Part shown: piece by piece, positions 61,577 to 64,000 of the stretch
Layout of the letters: every line of letters starts with the position of its first letter
Position numbering within the stretch: the first letter of the stretch is position 1
Source of the DNA: Cololabis saira
Taxonomy: Eukaryota > Chordata > Actinopteri > Beloniformes > Belonidae
NCBI RefSeq assembly: GCF_033807715.1
Contig: NC_084599.1
Location: forward strand, 9,419,625-9,483,624
Reading direction: 5' to 3'
Length of the DNA stretch: 64,000 bases
Program-made: the position numbers and the translations under genes
The notes under the pieces: generated by a model
Seen by the model: the letters and a program-made list of their open reading frames with translations, nothing else
Databases searched by the model: none
Told to the model about the DNA's origin: nothing

Positions 61577-63147
61577 AGGCTGTGAATGCTCAAAGAGAAG
61601 AGTGTTCTAGCGAAAGGCAGCAAGACGCAGCTTGCCCCGGGAACATCTGCGGGCTCGTCCCACGCCTCACGAGATGGGGCTGAGACTTGTTTGTGTCGAG
61701 GAGCTTGTCCCGACTCGCCCATCAAGGAGAGACAAGCCCTGAGAGTTGCAGATGGGAAAAAGGTGGAGGGGGGAATTTTTAAAGCAGAGCTGGCAAGGGT
61801 TTTATGATGGCTGTGGGCCTATTTCCCTATGATTGTAATGGAAAAGCACATTCAACACCGTTTAGATGGACTTTCTGTTCTCTACGGGTTTTTTTTCCTC
61901 ATCAACATATTTGGCTCTTATTAAGAGTAACTCATTTGATGCATATTTTATCAGTTTAGCAACCTCTCAGCTCTGCAGTAGAGCAGACGGGCGTGAAAAC
62001 CAACATCTTTGCAGCTGTCGGGTTTGATTTTTAGTTTCAAATGCATTTAAAATCATGTTTGCTCTGCCTTCTGGTAATAACTGGCAACTTCCACAAGTGA
62101 TGTATTAAACCCTGAGTCCGGTGTACAGGTCAGCCTCGGGACAGGTGTCACCAGGTGGTCAAGATAAGCCAAAATGTCAAAGGCTAACTCTATTTTTTTA
62201 AGATGGGCAGCTCAGAAACATATAAATACCCTCTTAAATGTTTCATTTCAATTTTGTAAAAAAAAAAACAGGTGCTTTTTTTCTGTTTCAGCAACAACAA
62301 AAACAAAAAAAAAGAAGGTTAGAAAGAGACCTTTGGATTATTGCATTAACCAGGTTTGGGAAAAGCTGCAGGCATGATGTGACTTGTCAGGTATGAAGAA
62401 GACAAGACCAGAGGCGCCAAACAGCGCTTGTTTAAGGCCCGATGTTTGTCAGGACTTGACTTCTGCATGCGCCCGCAGCGCCTGTCAGGGAGAAAAGAAC
62501 GCTACAGCTGTGGGCCTGTCTCAACCTGCACCGCACAGGAAGCGTGTTTGTGTGCTGGAGCGCTGCAGGATTTAGAAAGTCCTCGCACACATCATGCACC
62601 GTGGTCCAAGCATCAGTGCAAATTGTATGTTGTGTCTAGTGGGGATTGTGACAGAAACATCTTCCAGAGATGATCCCGGCTTCCAGGCTGCAGCATTGTC
62701 GTCGTCGTTATCGTTCCCGGTTGTAGCATCGCAGCACGTTATTAGCACTAATACTTGCCACTTTATCTCATTCATTCATTCTTCTTCTTTTTTCTTTTGC
62801 TGGCCCGCTGCCACGTGTACCCGTCGAACAAAAGTGTCACGTGTGATTCTTGCAAACACAAGTTTTTCTTTCAAATGATTGTGATTAAGCAGCTCTGCAT
62901 TGTGCGCTGTGTGTTCCTGGGCTGTGTAATTCCCTCTGTGACCAATGAAAGGCCTATAATTACATGTTAACACCTGAGCACCGCACCCTGTGTGAGCCAC
63001 TGAATCCCATCAGTCAACCGGCTGTCCTCCACCCTGAACGCTGTTGGCTTGAAGCGCGGCGGCAGCTCCTGCTCTCACTGCTCTGCAAACACAGCGCCAT
63101 ACCTGTGTGCTGGAAGTTTGTAGCTGCAGGGCTGGGAGGGATCTCTG

Positions 63148-63150
<3 letters not shown>

Positions 63151-63194
<44 letters not shown>
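63151..63194 (+). repeat. (GT)n microsatellite
   Basis: A pure GT run of about 43 bp. Confidence 0.95.
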
Positions 63195-63195
<1 letters not shown>

Positions 63196-63770
63196 AGATT
63201 TGGGACAGTTGGATATCATCTACGCAAACGCTGCCTCAAAGATCTGATTAGATCTTTTTGCAGTGAGTTGTGTTGTTTTTGCCTTCAGCTACACAAAACC
63301 AGCTCTGTAATTATTCCAAACACCACGCACTGACCCCTCCGAGCAGCGCTCCTCTCTCTCTTTCTCCCTCTCTTTGCCTCCTAATCCCCTGCTCTCTTTC
63401 TCTTTCGCTCTTCTCCCCATCGTTCCTTCTCCACCTCATTTAACTGATTGACAGAGGCGTACGGGGAGTATCAGGTTAGGCGCAAGCGCCACCATTTATC
63501 TTAGTCTTTCTTTTTTTTCTCTTTTCTCTTTTTTTTTTTAAAAAGAAGACAAAGTTTCTGGGAGTTAAAGGAATAATCTGCTCGGTAATTGTGTTGACGT
63601 ATATGTCACGGAGCTTGACCTCTGCTCATCAGTCTGGATCATCCTCGTTAGTTTGATTAAGACACAAAAAGATACAAAAAAAACCCAACTTTTTACTTTT
63701 GCAGTTTTGCAGCACTCCTTTATCCAGGCATCTCTGTTGGCGGGTGAAACCTGCTGAAGTGATGTGTGAA

Positions 63771-63794
63771 GTGTGTGTGTGTGTGTGTGTGTGT
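63771..63794 (+). repeat. (GT)n microsatellite, short
   Basis: A GT run of 24 bp. Confidence 0.9.
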
Positions 63795-64000
63795 AGAAAT
63801 GTGAAGCAGAGCGATGAAAAGCTGCTGTTTTGGGTTTGTCCTGATGAAACTAAAGGTTGTGCCTGAGGAGCAGGAGCAGGAGACGTCCGTGCCAAGCTTG
63901 TGTAATATTCAAAGTCGGTGCAGACAAGTAGTGGGATGAGCTCCTTTTCACTGGAGCCACACTTAATAGAGGTGGAATTTTATGTTGCATTATGGTAAAA

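Overview
This is vertebrate nuclear DNA, almost certainly from a teleost fish. There are no operons or dense ORFs. Instead it has short exons with GT-AG introns, many microsatellites, tRNA-derived SINEs, CR1/Rex1-like and other LINE scraps, solo LTRs, and many non-autonomous DNA transposons (hAT, Tc1/mariner-like, TTAA-target and Harbinger-like) of the kind that fill percomorph genomes. The species cannot be named from sequence alone.

The only gene I can support is the 5' part of tp63 (tumour protein p63, p53 family), on the + strand. It has the classic two-promoter layout. Three coding exons of the long TA form lie at 39765-39817, 44515-44649 and 44737-44866. The alternative first coding exon of the deltaN form (starting MLYLE) is at 51952-51993. 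The first shared exon, at 57025-57282, runs from [13 protein letters not shown] to the start of the DNA-binding domain (STAKSATWT). All junctions are in frame with GT/AG sites. The TA exons join to 106 codons and the deltaN exon contributes 14 codons; both enter the shared exon in phase 0. The rest of the gene (most of the DNA-binding domain, oligomerisation domain, SAM and TI domains) lies beyond position 64000.

Layout. Positions 1-39.7 kb are a gene-poor upstream region in which I recognise only mobile elements and simple repeats. Several insertions can be delimited to the base by target-site duplications: solo LTRs at 2769-3214 (ATTTC) and 23795-24115 (CCTTG); hAT-type elements at 8270-8979, 20025-20719, 25949-26275 and 27224-27447; TTAA-target elements at 9973-11020, 23750-25459 and 37299-38464; and four copies of a palindromic TA-target MITE. 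Two nests are clear. The TTAA element at 23750-25459 carries both a solo LTR and an 87-bp Harbinger-like MITE, and the palindromic MITE at 37147-38684 is split by a 1.17-kb TTAA element. Positions 39.8-64 kb are tp63 introns, with further hAT copies at 41579-42125, 44903-45415, 49748-50502 and 58313-58905, and a pyrimidine-rich piggyBac-like element at 59823-60455.

How it works together: by established p63 biology, the upstream promoter makes TAp63 with an acidic transactivation domain, and the internal promoter makes deltaNp63, the epidermal stem-cell isoform. Both splice into the exon at 57025. The sequence-level points most worth a second look are the changed hydrophobic triad in the TA domain, the transposon sitting 36 bp downstream of the last TA-specific splice donor, and the datable nested insertions. 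I found no novel multi-gene system; family names for non-coding repeats rest on termini and target-site signatures only.
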